A program made the translations under genes and the position numbers. Below the pieces are notes generated by a model. It was not told where the DNA came from, did no database searches, and worked only from the letters and a program-made list of their open reading frames with translations. Source: RGIG5472 sp051867615 (lineage in GTDB: Bacteria; Bacillota; Clostridia; Oscillospirales; Oscillospiraceae). Taken from it: a stretch of 14,158 nucleotides of DNA. This document shows positions 13,636 through 14,158 of the stretch, one piece after another. The stretch is from contig JBJDYU010000031.1 in the NCBI GenBank assembly GCA_051867615.1, positions 1 to 14,158 of the forward strand, in the 5' to 3' direction. The first letter of the stretch is position 1. Every line of letters begins with the position of its first letter.

Positions 13636-14094
13636 ATGAAAAAGCTGGCCCTATGGGCTCTGGCACTGGCCTGCGCGGCGGCCTTAGCCGGATGCGCGGC
13701 GGTCGGCACAGAAGCGTCTACTGCTGCCGAAGCGGCGCTGTCAGTAGGCGTCCTGAATGACAGCACACAGGGGGAAGGGCAGGAAAAAGCGCCAAGCACC
13801 GTCGCCCGTGTAGGCCACGGGTCCGAAGCGTCCGCCGTGGAATTATCTCCCGAGGACGCGGCGGCGCTCGCGGCGCTGCTTGAAAGCGGGAGCTGGAACA
13901 CAGCGGGGACCGCCGACTGCCTTGATGACTGCGTGCTTACCATTGGTGGAGAAACTGTCTATTATTCTTCCGACTGCGGAACGTTCAACGACGCTGTAAA
14001 GGAAAGATGCTTGTCTCTGACTGAGGCGGAACGCTCCCGGGTCAACGCGATACTGGAAAAATATATTATTTTAGGCGCCGTCCCTTTCGCATAA
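13636..14094 (+). CDS. Predicted lipoprotein of the sigma-factor operon
   Basis: A 152-residue secreted lipoprotein. The N-terminus is a basic, hydrophobic signal peptide with a lipobox LAGC, so Cys20 would be lipidated and the protein anchored on the outer face of the membrane. A low-complexity linker follows (about 21-65), then a small domain beginning LSPEDAAALAALLESGSW. That domain contains four cysteines, Cys95, Cys99, Cys114 and Cys125, which could form two disulfides or bind a metal, and the strand-like segment LTIGGETVYYSSDCGTFND. I do not know its function. It starts 4 bases after the stop of the membrane protein gene, so the three genes are surely one operon, and it may be the product whose expression or sensing the sigma factor serves. 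Confidence 0.8.
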   Translation: MKKLALWALALACAAALAGCAAVGTEASTAAEAALSVGVLNDSTQGEGQEKAPSTVARVGHGSEASAVELSPEDAAALAALLESGSWNTAGTADCLDDCVLTIGGETVYYSSDCGTFNDAVKERCLSLTEAERSRVNAILEKYIILGAVPFA

Positions 14095-14112
14095 GCGCGG
14101 CAGGAGTCATAA

Positions 14113-14154
14113 CCACCGGCTAAGCCGGTGGCTTGAGTTGGCCCTATAAGGGCC
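14113..14154. repeat. Two adjacent hairpins, possible end of an IS200/IS605-type element
   Basis: An 8-bp stem (14113-14120 with 14124-14131, TAA loop) is followed by a 6-bp stem (14140-14145 with 14149-14154, ATA loop) 19 bases after the lipoprotein stop. Small imperfect-spacing hairpins of this kind mark the subterminal ends of IS200/IS605 elements and their guide RNAs. The window ends 4 bases later, so no transposase or TnpB gene can be seen. They could equally act as the terminator of the sigma operon. Confidence 0.35.
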
Positions 14155-14158
14155 TATT

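Noticed and set aside
12753..13943. 396-codon minus-strand open frame opposite the sigma operon
   Set aside because: Antisense to three tightly packed genes with clear starts; composition is that of a frame shadow.

Overview
The window is a high-GC, gene-dense stretch of bacterial chromosome. Strong AGGAGG-type ribosome binding sites, type II [4Fe-4S] serine dehydratase genes split into alpha and beta subunits, an ECF-type vitamin transporter S component, a PF06838-type PLP lyase and a compact ferredoxin:thioredoxin-reductase-like protein together suggest an anaerobic, GC-rich gut Firmicute of the Clostridia (Oscillospiraceae, Flavonifractor/Lawsonibacter-like). This placement is inference from gene content, not from a marker gene.

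Layout. (1) 2-322: the 3' end of a uracil/xanthine permease on the plus strand, ending in a bidirectional terminator shared with a converging minus-strand cluster. (2) 412-2365, minus: an AraC-type regulator with a GyrI-like effector domain, then a Nudix hydrolase and a DUF523 (TudS-like desulfidase) protein whose genes are one base apart. (3) 2514-4622, minus: sdaAB-sdaAA (L-serine dehydratase) followed by a small signal peptidase I. (4) 4623-4837: a divergent promoter region, then an RluA-type pseudouridine synthase (4838-5716, plus) ending at a 16-bp hairpin. (5) 5852-8804, minus: a YhcC-type radical SAM protein, an ECF transporter S component overlapping it, a small two-helix membrane protein and an SPFH/stomatin-like protein. 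(6) 8805-9091: an intergenic region with three consecutive hairpins and a sigma-A-like promoter. (7) 9092-12183, plus: a PF06838 PLP-dependent lyase with its own terminator, then a likely operon of an ATP-NAD-kinase-like protein, a mini FTR-like iron-sulfur protein and thioredoxin, closed by a strong terminator. (8) 12331-14094, plus: an ECF sigma factor, a one-helix membrane protein (probable anti-sigma factor) and a lipoprotein, tightly packed. (9) 14113-14158: two small hairpins at the window edge that resemble an end of an IS200/IS605-type element.

How the parts fit. Most of the window is core metabolism, RNA modification and envelope function. The two sections most worth following are the redox operon 10523-12183, where a nucleotide-cofactor kinase homologue, an Fe-S disulfide reductase subunit and thioredoxin appear to be transcribed together, and the sigma/anti-sigma/lipoprotein cassette, which looks like a self-contained envelope signalling unit. 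I saw no CRISPR array, tRNA, rRNA, transposase gene or phage genes. No region longer than 300 bases lacks a gene; the longest gap (8805-9091) is described under its hairpins and promoter.
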